A stretch of DNA of 64,000 nt from Mangifera indica (taxonomy: Eukaryota; Streptophyta; Magnoliopsida; Sapindales; Anacardiaceae), in the NCBI RefSeq assembly GCF_011075055.1, contig NC_058156.1, positions 3,782,001-3,846,000 of the forward strand, given 5' to 3'. Below, piece after piece: positions 36,598-48,315 of this stretch. The translations under genes and the position numbers were made by a program. Position 1 is the first letter of the stretch. Every line of letters begins with the position of its first letter. The notes beneath the pieces are model-generated. The model saw only the letters and a program-made list of their open reading frames with translations. It was not told where the DNA came from and searched no databases.

Positions 36598-36909
36598 GCT
36601 ATATAACTCTTATGAGGCAACAAGGATATTGTATGCATTCTACATATTTTGTTGCTTTGTTTGAAGCTCTTTATTTATTGAATCTAAGATATAGCTTCGT
36701 GCTCTCAGATTATCGTCTTGCTAAGTTTTAAAAACTTCCTTTTCATGTTTTGTGACATCTGAAGTCAAGTCAATAAGAAGGGGCTCTTCCAATATATATC
36801 CAAATTTTTTGAAACTAGGAACAATTCTCAAATTTCTAAGCTAATCCTTCATGCTTGATCTAGTTAAAATGCTATTATCCAAAATGCGTAATAAAACATT
36901 GTTGACCAT
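36598..36909 (-). pseudogene. Copia copy B2, gag, N-terminal part
   Basis: Starts at ATG 36909 (MVNNVLLRILDN, then LRNLRIVPSFKKFG) and runs to the solo LTR insertion. It aligns with B1 gag at 27900-28178. Stops occur early. Confidence 0.7.
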
Positions 36910-37630
36910 TTTCAATTATCAAAATAAAAAAGAGAAACTGGAAAGAAAAATTACAATTTTATTAGTGCCTCGTATAATTTAAACCTTTTAATGTATATTC
37001 ATATTATCTCTCACTATTTTTACTCAAATCCTACACTCCCCTAGATAAGATTCATAAATTTTTGTCCGATTTAATTTCTAGTGGGGAATCAAATTCTTAT
37101 TAAGTTTAATTAAGCTCATATAATAGAAATCTTGGTCAATCAACTTTAATAAGTAGGAAACTATTTCCTTTTATATCCCTATATAATGTTTGATTCATAT
37201 TTCATACCTTTAGTTCAGATACCTTACATAATAGAAATATTGGTATCCTAGGCTAGTTAAATTCGAACCATTAGGCTTTCTTAAAAAATGACATTTTCAT
37301 CATGTCATCACATATTAGAATCTTAGTCAAGATGAAAATATCCATCCAAGAACAAGATACACCTAGTTTCATGACATAAAGCTTATGTCTCTCACATAAT
37401 AGAAATTTTGGGATATTAAAGTTTATGTTGAAGAACTTAGTTATCTCATAATGGGAGGCATGGACTTAATAATTTTACATTAGGAGATTTAGGTTTAACT
37501 TAAATTAATTAAGGTTGATTTACAATTCAATATACATACATCACATATTTGCATAAAAATAAACATGGTGGGATGATCATGGGGTTTTGAAAATACATTC
37601 TAAAGGCAAACTATTTACCTAGGTCTATAT
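36910..37630 (-). repeat. Leader of Copia copy B2
   Basis: Aligns with the B1 leader at 28179-28917. It ends where a different LTR begins at 37632; its own 5' LTR was not found beyond. Confidence 0.65.
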
Positions 37631-37631
37631 T

Positions 37632-38740
37632 TGTTAGTGTATATCCTAGGAACCATTCGTATTATCAGTTTTAAGGCATTTCATCTTGTATATAATTTTC
37701 TAATAATTTATTAATAAAGAAGTAATTCTTTTTTTTATATGCATAATTTGTTTCCTTTATTTGCAATAATGTAAAGTATGTATGTAAACTATCTGGATGA
37801 CTAGTTAATATAAGTGGGAGTGTACTTTCCACCTTCTTGAATCAATTCTTGAATGTTTTCCTACCTTTGGATGTCTTGATCATACTTGAATTATTTGAGT
37901 TTCGATTGATTGAATATTAGAATCAAGAATCAAATAAACCATGAGTCAATTAATCCTTGTGGAATTTTGCATTGATCCTATGATTGTGGAATGGTTGTTA
38001 GGGTGTTAGAGCCTTCAAATAAAAAAACAAAATTGGCCAAGAATGGTCAAAATTCAATTCTAGGAGGCCATTTATGGTTAAGACTTGGTGAAACTCTTAC
38101 TTACCCAAATTTTCTTGTACAATTTCTAGTGGATTATGATCAATAACTAGCTACAATAATAGTGATTAAACATGTCTCTTATGTGCCAATTGTCCAAATT
38201 GACATATAAGTTTTTTCTTACTTAAATACAATGAAAAGAACTTCACAAGACAACACATCACTTGAGTATTTGCAAGATTCTTTTCCTATTCTTCCACGTA
38301 TTAACAAGGGAAAGCTATAATTTTTCACTGAATCAAGATCATGTTGTTGATGTAATTATACTATTTTAGTTCTATTAGAATAGTAATTGATCCTGAGAAT
38401 TAAATTTGAATTAAGAATACTCATGTTCGATTAATTGAATATAACTTCTACCTTCATCTATAAATAGGAAAGACTATCACCGAGATTGGGACAAGTCAAA
38501 AACATGTAAAAGCGGATCAAAAGAGGTTAAAGACACAAACACACATATACAGCATACACACTGAGAAAGAAATATCACTCCTAAAAATTATCCTCTAATA
38601 GAGCAAGTAACTCCCATAGGAATCTGCCTATTCTCATCAACATAAACTTTGTCTATAGTTGACTTATTTTCAAAATATATTCAAGTGAATCTAAGGATGT
38701 TGGTAATATATTCTGGACCTAAACTTTCAACCATCACTTA
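37632..38740 (+). repeat. Copia-type LTR with TATA box, probably solo
   Basis: Begins TGTTAGTGTATATCCTAGG, closely like the B LTR start at 31898 on the other strand, and keeps similar text for ~200 bp. TATAAATAGG at about 38459-38468 is a plausible U3 promoter, with a putative transcribed region after it. No element body was found on either side in matching orientation. The 3' end is approximate. Confidence 0.5.
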
Positions 38741-38749
38741 AAAGACTTG

Positions 38750-39811
38750 TTGTCTTTGTTTCTTTATATTTTCATTTATTTCTCACACTATAAGGGATAT
38801 CAAAATTAATTAAGTAATTCTCATAATTGCAATTATAATTTGTCTTACGTAAAACTTTAAATTATATAGGTCCATTAAAGAGAATAAATATTGCCAAGAC
38901 ATTCCATACATAAACTTTGATTTTTTAAGTTAGATTTTGACGCATACGGAATATTGTAGCCACGTCACTCACATGTGCTTATCAACATATATTCACTTAT
39001 ACACAACTTTAAAATTATTATTTTTTGTTTTTAAATGTGGATTGGTTCATTTGTACACATATTAAATTAAAAGGTAAAAGTCATTGTAATACCGCCATAA
39101 GGTAGCCCACCGAGCCGATAAGAGGGATTGAATAAATCGTAAACTAAATTGCGCTACCTACACACGTGTGTGCCCGCTCCACTTGATCTGTTTACTAACT
39201 TACGCTTACTTAGCTGCCGCTACATTTGTCAAACACAGGAAACGTTGCCGCATGTAAACTTTCCATAGCCCAATTATCTAACAAATTCCACTTACCAATT
39301 TTATAGTTTCTCTGTCCATGGTTTCCTGTTGATGATTTTCTTTGTTTTTTTTTTTTCAAATATTTTATGTACAATCCAATTTTTTAATCAGGAAAAAAGG
39401 TATCAAGTAATTGATTATGAATGCATATATATTATTTGGCTGGAAGTCCGAAGAAAATCAACCCATCCATTCCAACCCACAGATGTGAGTTACAATCAAT
39501 CTTGCTACACCAAATGGAATTGTAGTTTGATCAAGTGGACATGGGCGTTAACAATTGTAATAGGCCCATTGTGGAAGCCCAAAAACAAAAGACTGAGGAT
39601 GAGATAAGCATCTAAAAAATTAATGGTTGAAAAAAAAAAAAAAAAGATTTACTTTCGGCTTCATCACTGTCCATTGTACATAAAGTGCAGACGCCACATT
39701 GATGCAGATTTCAGTGATCAGTGAATCCTTTATAAAGTAAAGCAGAAAGAAATAGCACTGCCACAACATTATTTATAAAAAATAGAGGGAAGTCCATGAA
39801 ATTCTCATATA

Positions 39812-39849
<38 letters not shown>

Positions 39850-39889
39850 AATACTTGAGTCTTCAGGTACTCGTATTTTTGTTTAGCAT
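38750..39889. other. Intergenic, no gene seen
   Basis: A single short frame at 39329-39607 has no recognisable protein character. A (TA)n tract of about 40 bp lies at 39811-39845, just before the MULE. Confidence 0.6.
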
Positions 39890-39898
39890 TATTAATAA

Positions 39899-40783
39899 GG
39901 CCAAAAGACATGTTCCCACCCAATGTATAGTGAATTCCTAATTCCCACCCACGAACTTTCAAAAATCCAAACACCCACCCATGGTTTGGAAAACTAACAC
40001 CTACCCTCCAAAACTAAAATAAAATTAAGGGCAAAATCATCATTTAACAATAATATTTAACATTTATATCATTTTACCCCTTTAATTTAAAAAACTAACA
40101 ATTTTGCCTAAAATTAAGTTTTAAAAAGTGACATTTTACCCCCTACCTAGGGTTTCCAATTTCACTGGTGAATTTTTGGCTAACGATGGCCGATCTCTCT
40201 CTCTCCCGATGTTGTCTCTCCTTCCAGTGTTTAATATTGGATCGATAACGTTTAGATTTGATGAAATACAGACAAAATCTAAACAAAGAGTCGAAACTCT
40301 TTGTTTGGATCTTCATCGTCTAGATGAAATCGGCTTTGTTTGGACGACGATGACAATTCAGAAGAGACTGATCTCTTCATCTGGACCATCATTGTCATTT
40401 GGATTTTATTTGGATTTCATCTAATCCAAGCATCGTCGATCTAATATTGAACACCGGAGGGAGTGAAGACACCGGGAGGGAGAGAGATCGGCCATCGTTG
40501 GTTGGAAATTCATCGGTAAAATTGGAAACCCTAGGTAGAGAGGAAAATGTCACTTTTCAAAACTTAATTTTGAGCGAAATTGTTAGTTTTTCAAATTAGG
40601 GAGGTAAAATGATATAAATGTTAAATATTATTGTTAAATGATGATTTTGCCCTTAATCTTATCTTAATTTTGGAGGGTAGGTGTTAGTTTTCCAAACTAT
40701 GGGTGGATACTTGAGTTTTTGAAAGTTGGTGGGTGAGAATTTGGGAGTTCACTATACCTTGGGTGGGAATTAGTCTTTTGGCC
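39899..40783. mobile_element. Non-autonomous Mutator-like element with ~350-bp inverted repeats
   Basis: The ends are GGCCAAAAGAC and GTCTTTTGGCC, flanked by a perfect 9-bp duplication TATTAATAA (39890-39898 and 40784-40792), the Mutator signature. The arms 39899-40250 and 40430-40783 are inverted repeats with only scattered mismatches. They include 'ctaacacctaccctccaaaa', 'gggcaaaatcatcatttaacaataatattt' type text and GATGGCCGATCTCTCTC. The 180-bp centre has its own small palindromes. No transposase is encoded. Frames inside are accidental. Confidence 0.92.
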
Positions 40784-40792
40784 TATTAATAA

Positions 40793-42110
40793 TAATAATG
40801 GAGCAACTTTATTGACGAGGATCACTTTAATCAAGTCAAAACCAGGCCATTTTGGAGAACAACACTTAGTGAAAACATGATAGGAGATGGTATTCCTTCA
40901 AAGATTGGAGGGGCCAAGATATATACTGAGAATTATACTCCCCCATAACATATTCTTATATTCTTTCCCATATCTAACTAGATTTGTACTCTTCTATTTT
41001 TCATATTAAAATAATCATCCTATATATAAATCATTGCTTAAACAAAGAATATGTATCAACAAATTGCAACTTTTTTATATATCATATCCATGGTCACCAT
41101 CATGACCATCATCATTGGTGATCTGACTAGTGAAATTCTTTATGCTTAATTTATATAAACATCATCATAGGAACACATTTCTCCTAATTACCCTCATTAG
41201 CTTTTTCTAAACTTTGTACACGTGGCATGCTTCAATTTTAAAGCTAGTGTTAGAGAGTTTTTGTTTTATTTATTAATTATCAACTATATTTATATATAAT
41301 TGATTTGGGTTATTGCTTCTCTTATTCAAATCGGGGAGGCTGTGCGTTCATCTGCAAGTTATGAAATTCATGCCTATTTAAGTTTCCTTTATTTACCCAA
41401 ACATACAAATTAGATTTTGGTCATGGCCAATTGTTGCTTGATATTCAAGGAATAATATTGTGTACTGATAAGGTTAGCATGATTAATCGACTAGTCAACT
41501 GTTCTCACTCTTCAAAATTTATTATTCATTTCTAATTAATTTATGAATGCTAGCTGTATTTATCAGAAGCAAAAAGAAGTCTTGCCTCATCTGCGCCCTC
41601 TCCATTTTATTCAATAATAGACAACTTAAAGGCCAATCATTCAGTTAAATAAATAGAGATATTCGCTATCAAATGTGTACATATTAGATAGGTAGGCCAT
41701 ATATATTTATTTTATAATTTTTTTTTAATATAAATTTAATGACTTCAGGATATTTTCTTAAAAGGAAAAGGGCAAAAAGAGGGAGAGATAGGCGAGGTTT
41801 TGAACCATCGGCTTTGAGTACAAAAGGGTTTTGGTGTCAACACCTCCAACTTTCCGTTTGTTGCACTACTTCCATATTTATCAAGCGTTGAAATCGTGTA
41901 CACATTAATAGGATCTAGAGAGGAAGGATAAATGTTGTACTATAACCTTTTTCTGGTTAACGTCTTTTACATAATAATCATCAACAACTAATATATAAGG
42001 GAAATCTTGGCGATCAATAGTTGATGCAAAACTTAATAGATTTAGTTGCCCTTGTACAAGTTCATTTTGTTGAGGATCAAAAGTATTTTATTGATAGTAA
42101 TCATCACGTA
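40793..42110. other. Intergenic, no gene seen
   Basis: AT-rich sequence without coding frames of recognisable kind, RNA genes or clear repeats. Confidence 0.6.
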
Positions 42111-42863
42111 TGACAAACGTAATTAGGATTATAATATCACTCACAATAAGGCAAAAAGATTTATATCATTTAACAGATGAAAAGATAACAAAAAATTTAA
42201 TGTAATCATTGTAAAACAATTCTTTAAAATAATCAAATATGAAATAACTTTAATTGATTTATTGATTTGATTACAAAGACTTAAACATTTATATAGGCTA
42301 ATTGCTCTTCTAATTAAAATAGAAATTTTAACTTCATTATGATAGAAAACTTATTAAATTAGGACAATAGAATTGATAATAATAATTAATTTCAAACTTT
42401 AGAAAACTTAGACTTTAAGTAAGAAAATTGAATAGAGTCTTTAAAATAACAGTCAGAAAATTAATAGGAAACTAATATAAATGAAAGACTAAAATAGATT
42501 GGGAAACTATTTTAAACCAAATTCTACTCAACTATGAATCTTTATTTACATGTATAAGACCTCCTACATGGCTCCATATCACCATGTATGTCATTTCATT
42601 ATGTCATATTGTCAAATAAGTTACATATTATATGTCACACCATCCTTGAATTCTATATTATCCTTTGTTGTCGTATCGTCCTTCTTTTTCGAGATTATTC
42701 CTTCAATATTTTTTCACCCAACCACCCTTTTTCTATGGTCCTCTCTAATTCCTCTTTTCATTCACCTTTTTCACTTGACCTCTCTTTTATCTCAGATCTT
42801 CCTTAGACATATTTTCTCTTTATGTTTTAGTATTATTTTTTTTTCCATGAGTCGTATGCCTTG
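42111..42863 (-). repeat. 3' LTR of the mini Gypsy element
   Basis: Aligns directly with 43845-44645 along most of its length, e.g. 'tttaaaccaaatt.tactcaa', 'tttttcacccaa.cacc' and 'catggtcct'. A GATGGGGGA purine tract on the minus strand lies just outside its upper end. Boundaries are approximate. Confidence 0.7.
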
Positions 42864-43559
42864 ATCCCCCATCATTCTCTCTCAACACAAAAAAGGTCTC
42901 ACCTTCAAGGTGTTATTATGTAATGTACAATCTAAACATAGAAAATGATTAGACCAAGGTTTGAATCTTTCCTTCATTTGAGGATGAAAAATTTGTTTCC
43001 AAAGATGTAGTCATCCCTTTAAAGTTGATTAACAACCAAGTAATTGCTCTTAAAAATTATCATGGATTTACCTTGATTACTATAGAGATCATCCTCTTCA
43101 TTAGTGTATTTGATTTTGAAATTCTTTTGAAAGGAATGAAGACCATTTTTTTAATTTGAAAATGCTTCTCTCGTATCTTTCACCTTTATCAGCAAGGTGT
43201 CTTTCACCTCATCACCTTCTTTGATTGTAGAACTCACTAGATTAAAGAGAACACCATTTTGTTTTGAAGCTTCTTCCAATTATTCAACTTCTTTATCATC
43301 TTCAAATTTTACTTCATTCTCCTCCAATAGAATAGAAGTCAAAACTCTATTCTTGCTTTGGAGTGTTTACTTCAACCTTGTTGGAACCACAATGATTCAT
43401 TTTTTCTTACACATGAAAAAATAAGTATTGTCTCAACCCCTATATATAACATCCACATCAAATTGCCATAGACATCCAAGAAGAACATAATATGCATCTA
43501 TCTCTACTACATCATAAAGGATATTAGATTTGTAGTTTTTTTTCTAAAGATAAGTGTAA

Positions 43560-43830
43560 TTATTCAGTTATTCCAATACTTAGACTCTTTTTAATCCAAC
43601 CTATACTAAATGGGGTGGGATAAGGTTTGGTTTTTAGCTTGAGGTATTCCGCCAATTTGTTAGAAAACATTTTTTCACAACTACAAATATCAATTACGAG
43701 CTTGTACACCTTACCATTAATCATGCACATACTCTCAAAGGTTTTAGTGCATTGTGAGTCATCGAAATGTGTTGGTGTGTATGTCAAAGTCCTCTCCATA
43801 TCTTTTATGTGCTCAACCATCTCAAGACAA
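43560..43830 (-). pseudogene. Gypsy aspartic protease fragment
   Basis: The frame MCMINGKVYKLVIDICSCEK with KLKTKPYPTPFSIGWIKK after it is a retropepsin-type protease domain. The catalytic Asp is kept, but the usual Ser-Gly after it reads Ile-Cys. It begins only ~15 bp after the primer site, so gag is missing, and it stops at 43560 with no RT or integrase visible downstream. It is the coding remnant of the element bounded by the two LTRs. Confidence 0.75.
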
Positions 43831-43843
43831 GACTCTGATATCA
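43831..43843 (-). other. Primer binding site, initiator-Met type
   Basis: On the minus strand it reads TGATATCAGAGTC, matching the tRNA-iMet primer site at 11 of 13 positions, directly beside the 5' LTR. Confidence 0.6.
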
Positions 43844-43844
43844 C

Positions 43845-44645
43845 TGACATAGAACAAATGTAGTTGTGTTTGTGATATCGTTCATAAGGATGTAAAAAAA
43901 GTTGATATCGTTCAAAAGACGAAAAGGACATAAATAAGAATTCAATGCAATCATTGCAAAACAATTCTTAAGAAAACTCAAATATGAATTTTATTATAAC
44001 TTGAATTGATTTATTTAATTGATTGTTTTGATTACCAAAACTTAAGCTCTTTATATAAGTTAATGGCTCTCCTAATTAAAATAAAAATTCTAACTCTACC
44101 AAAATAGAAAACACTAGAATTAAAAATAATAATTGATTCTACACTTTAGGAATCTTAGAATTTAAGTAAGTAAAATAAATAAAATTTGCCTAAAACATAA
44201 AGATTCTTAAAACCTTTTTTATTAAAATAAGACTCATAAAACGAATAAGAAACTAATATTAATGAAAAACCAAATTGAACTGACAAACTATTTTAAACCA
44301 AATTTTACTCAATTAAAAAAAATTATTCCACATTTAATAGGCTTCTTATATGGCTTCACATCATCATGCATGTCCGTACTAGCATGTAATGTTGCCAAAT
44401 AAATTGTCACACATGTGCCACATCATTCTTCACTGTCATATCATGTGCCAAATCATTCTCCTTCCAGTGGATCATTTCTTTAGTTTTTTTTTCTCTTTTT
44501 ATATTTTTTCACCCAATCATCCTTTTTTCATGGTCCTTCTTAATTCTCCTTTTTCATCCAACCTCTCCTTTTTCTTGAATTTTTCTTTGACATTTTTTTC
44601 TCTATATTTTAGTTTTATTTTCCTTCCACGAGTCAAGTATCTTGG
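43845..44645 (-). repeat. 5' LTR of the mini Gypsy element
   Basis: Direct-repeat partner of 42111-42863, ~800 bp, adjoining the primer site. A (CT)n-(TA)n microsatellite follows at 44672-44730. Confidence 0.7.
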
Positions 44646-44671
44646 TCTTTTATCATACCAACTATTCGTTC

Positions 44672-44688
44672 TCTCTCTCTCTCTCTCT

Positions 44689-44730
<42 letters not shown>
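44672..44730. repeat. (CT)n then (TA)n microsatellite
   Basis: A run of CT dinucleotides followed by TA dinucleotides, just outside the Gypsy LTR. Confidence 0.95.
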
Positions 44731-44733
<3 letters not shown>

Positions 44734-45199
44734 AGACATAAATTTGGTTCATCACTATAAGCAAACTGCAATGCTTTTGAATACGTGCTTGCTTATAGAG
44801 ACATATAGGGCAATGGTTTTTATCAGGCTAAGCAATATAAATATATGCAAGTGATTGAATATTTAAACAACTCCACACTAAGGCTGCCAAAAGCGATATT
44901 ATACACATTAACAGGATGTGCGTGTCGATTAGATTGTTTTATATATTAAACCTATTCATCTAGACTAACAGTTTTAGTTTCAAACTGATATATTATGTCG
45001 CTAGTGTTTGATATAATCCTCTATAATGCACACACTTCTTAGTCTACTCTAAAACAATAATATTATTTGCATAAACAATAAACATAAATTTGTGTATAAA
45101 CGATGATATATCACATTATGATTATGTTATTTTGAATAGAAATAAAATAAGATTCAATCATATAGTGATATATTATCGTTTGTACACATAGTATTGTCC
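44731..45199. other. Intergenic, nothing seen
   Basis: AT-rich, without coding or repeat features that can be supported. Confidence 0.6.
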
Positions 45200-45737
45200 A
45201 TTCTAAAAGGCCGAATAACCATTCCCCATCCAAATTTTAATGAAACCACAATTTAAAACTTTTAAGTTTGAAAAGTTGGTTATGTTTTACCTGTTTGACA
45301 ATTCCCAATGCAAATGTACATAATGTGCATACACTTATATATGTCATTACATGATTGAGTGATTTTGAGTTAATGACAAAGTAACAACCAATTATGTAAT
45401 AATATATATAAATATATATATAATTATATATCTAAAATAAATACATATAGTATTGCTGATTATAAATATATCCTACTTTTTTTTAATTATGAAACTAATT
45501 TTACTTATTTGATCAATTTTCTTGTTTTTCATTATTTTTTTATTTTCTTTTCTTCCACCGGTTTCCTCATCTTCACAACCACCAACAGATTCTCCTTAAT
45601 GACTTCCCTTATCAATTCGTCGCTCAAAACTAAGCAAACCATTTCCAAAACTTCTACTAACCAAAATTTATTCTAATTTTTTTTATACTAAAGAAAAACC
45701 CATAAACCCTAATCCCATACATTCCAATCTCTACGTT

Positions 45738-46093
45738 ATGTCACCGGCCACGGCGGCGGTTTAATTCCAGTCTCCCTTCACCATCAAATCCTCCTCATCC
45801 GCCTTTGTCCAAAACCCTATTAATAACCCTAATTTTGATCCATATCCTTCTTCGGCCAATCACTCGCAGAATCAACCTAACTCCACTAACTCTAGTTCTT
45901 CTTCAACACCAGCTTTTGGTTTTGGTGTTGACGTCGGCGTCACTTGTGGAAACAGTTCGGTCCGAGCAAGCCAAGGCTGGTGAAAGTCAGGAAAGGGGTG
46001 GAGAGGTTCAGAGATGGGGCAAGCAAAACATCGTCGGATTTTAATCTGTTTTTTTATCAAAAGGGTGGATATTCGGGTTCAATAAACGGCTAA
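45738..46093 (+). pseudogene. Captured gene fragment, unidentified
   Basis: An ATG at 45738 opens a Ser/Asn/Pro-rich frame (SPATAAV, stop, then QSPFTIKSSSSAFVQNPI, SSSSSTPAFGFG). After a frame change it continues as QFGPSKPRLVKVRK and FNLFFYQKGG to TAA 46093. The composition looks like the disordered N-terminal end of a plant protein. The SKPRLVKVRK wording is reminiscent of DnaJ/TPR-type proteins, but that is only a recollection and not a call. One stop and one shift show it is non-functional. Confidence 0.5.
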
Positions 46094-46142
46094 AGTTCTT
46101 CATTGTCTAGTAATGGGTTAGAGAATACCAATAGTGTCAGAG

Positions 46143-46412
46143 TTTTTCAAAAGGGTTTAGATCTCCTTTCATCTTTGGAACTTCAACCAATCTAGCAACA
46201 TTGATGATTTCGTCCATCTCAACACTATAATTAATAAACAGAAAGTTGCTTGAAGTCGAGCTAAAGAAAGAAATGCCAAGTCCTTGATTTTGGAGCATGA
46301 ATTTATTTCAAAAGGAGAAAGGCAACGGAAACCATGAGAAATTTTCAATTTTAAACTCTTCCAAAGTTTCAAGACTCATAATCTCTAGATATTGAAGATG
46401 CTTGAGATCGGC
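46143..46412 (-). pseudogene. Captured NLR leucine-rich-repeat fragment
   Basis: Minus-strand pieces in three frames read LKHLQYLEIMSLETLEEFKI, then INSCSKIKDLAFLSLARLQ, then EMDEIINVARLVEVPKMKGD with LNPF. These match the C-terminal LRR region of CC-NB-LRR disease-resistance proteins of the RPS5/RPS2-like type, where 'C.KL.DLTFL..AP.L..' and 'EEII...' blocks recur. Two frame shifts occur within 270 bp. It lies antisense to the other captured fragment in the same MULE. No NB-ARC part is present. Confidence 0.75.
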
Positions 46413-46666
46413 TAAAAATAAAACATTGAATGTCTTTAAATTTTCAAAGAAGAAAAAGCTGGGGAGAAAGTAGAAAATGAAGAAAAAAAGGAGAAGGATT
46501 TTTTATTATTATTATAACTTTTACATATTTAATAGATGTTAGGGTATATTAGAATTTTCTTTTCAATTAACAAGTGTACTCAAATTTAAAGAGTGAAAAA
46601 TTGTTGTTTTATCAAAATTTGATTTATCAAAGTTGATGGGGAAATATCATTCAGACCATTCTATAA

Positions 46667-48279
46667 AAATGAAAGAAGGAAATTGCCGGAGGCACTGTCG
46701 TCAACGGAGAAAATGCACAGTAGAAACGTGACAAAAAATATAGTTTATTAGATCAATATGGCATACAGTACAATGAGAAATAACATTTCTCCTGTTGTAT
46801 TTGTTAAAATGAAGGAGCAAAATAGTAGGGGTCCCACTAGATTCAAGCTAAGTTTTTTTGAGTTTAAGCTTTTGCTTGGGTTAAATAAGCCTGGAATAAG
46901 CGCAAGCTCAAGTTTAAGAATTTAATATTTTTGAGTTTGAGCTTAACTCAAAAAATTTAATATTTTTGAACTCGAATTTTAAGGGTATTTAAGTTATCAA
47001 ACTTGTAAGTCTAAAAAATTTGATACAAAACTGTTTCATTTTAATTGATATATATTAAAACGATATTGTTTTAATATTAAATTGAACTTAAAACTCAATT
47101 CGAGATCAAATTTGAGTTTAATACTTTTGAAATAAATCGAATTCGAACTCGAACACCTTTGAAGTAAGTTCAAACTTAAACTCAAATTTAGTTTTATGTA
47201 AATCTAACATAACTCAAGTTTGGTCGAATCTAACCCTACGAGGACCACAAGTTAAAAAGAATATAGATTAAAAAAATGGGGAAACTCTGCTGCCGGAAAC
47301 AAAAATAATTTCTGGTTACGCTATCGTAGTGAGGAAGAATATATTTGGTAACCGGTCCAATCTATCCAAAATAGTAAAAGTATCCCTAAAATATTGGATA
47401 TGAATTCAGCAGTACAAACGGAAAAATAAATTCAAAACTTGTAATTTCTATTATTTTGAGAGATAAGACTGATTGACTGTGAAATGTCAAAAGATACAAA
47501 TAATGAGAGCCCCCAGCTGTCATTTTAAGCGAAGAACATGAGAAATTCTTGTACATGTGGGTGGACATAGCGTAAGAGGACCCGCACGTTCGTTGTTATG
47601 TTCGCCTTGTCCTTGTTAATAGCATCGATAATTTAGTCTGCTCTTTGCTTCTTTTTTACGTTTTTGCAGAGAAATTGATTGGGTTATTGATTGTTGAAGG
47701 ATTCTCAATTAATTTACAAGTCTATCTTTTCAGAGAAAAGTCCCAATCCCATCTTTAACTTGAGATCATCTTCATCCCACGTTTGCCCACTCTGAGAATT
47801 CTGTCCTCAACAGTACAACTATCAAACGAAACTCTCAATGTACGCACATGCACACAAAGCGACAAACGAAAATATAAATTTATGTTATTTTCTTAAATAT
47901 ATTTCCATAAGTTATCTTAAGGAAGATATGGTGGTGAAATGAGATCATAACAGTGAGATTTGGTTCACCAAAAATTCCGAGTAAGAAAGAGGAAAGTGTT
48001 TGGCAATCTCGAGAGGCGATGAATTGAAGGACAATGGACGTGACTCTCACTGAGTCACTGGAACTGCCAGACCCAAATCCAGAGACGCTTGAGAGGGAGA
48101 GGACGATTTCTACCTGAGGGCTACAGTAAGTATACGTGTGTCTGTTTAAAAGAAAGAGAGAGAGACTGACAAAAAGTGAAGAAGAAACAGAAGAGATGGT
48201 CGACTTCTGCTATAAGCAAAGCTTTATACTGATAGACAACAGCGACGCATGAATGAATGAAAGCGTGTGAGTATGAACT

Positions 48280-48315
<36 letters not shown>

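Larger units (their letters stand above)
45209..46657. mobile_element. Pack-MULE with captured gene fragments
   Basis: The ends are GGCCGAATAACCATTCCCCATC and, inverted, GGTCTGAATGATATTTCCCCATC, flanked by ATTCTAAAA (45200-45208) and ATTCTATAA (46658-46666), a 9-bp duplication with one mismatch. The interior is GC-richer than its surroundings and holds two unrelated coding fragments on opposite strands (separate entries). It encodes no transposase. This matches the Pack-MULE class, in which Mutator-like elements pick up pieces of host genes. Confidence 0.75.

Noticed and set aside
40128..40599. Plus-strand frames as a small gene
   Set aside because: They fall within the inverted arms and centre of the MULE at 39899-40783.
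42550..44760. Several plus-strand frames of 70-123 codons
   Set aside because: They run antisense through the paired Gypsy LTRs and consist of Phe/Ser/Leu-rich text from CT-rich DNA.
46827..47245. hAT-type MITE with TAGGG ends
   Set aside because: The ends are only loosely inverted (TAGGGGTC against TAGGGTTAG) and no 8-bp target duplication was found.
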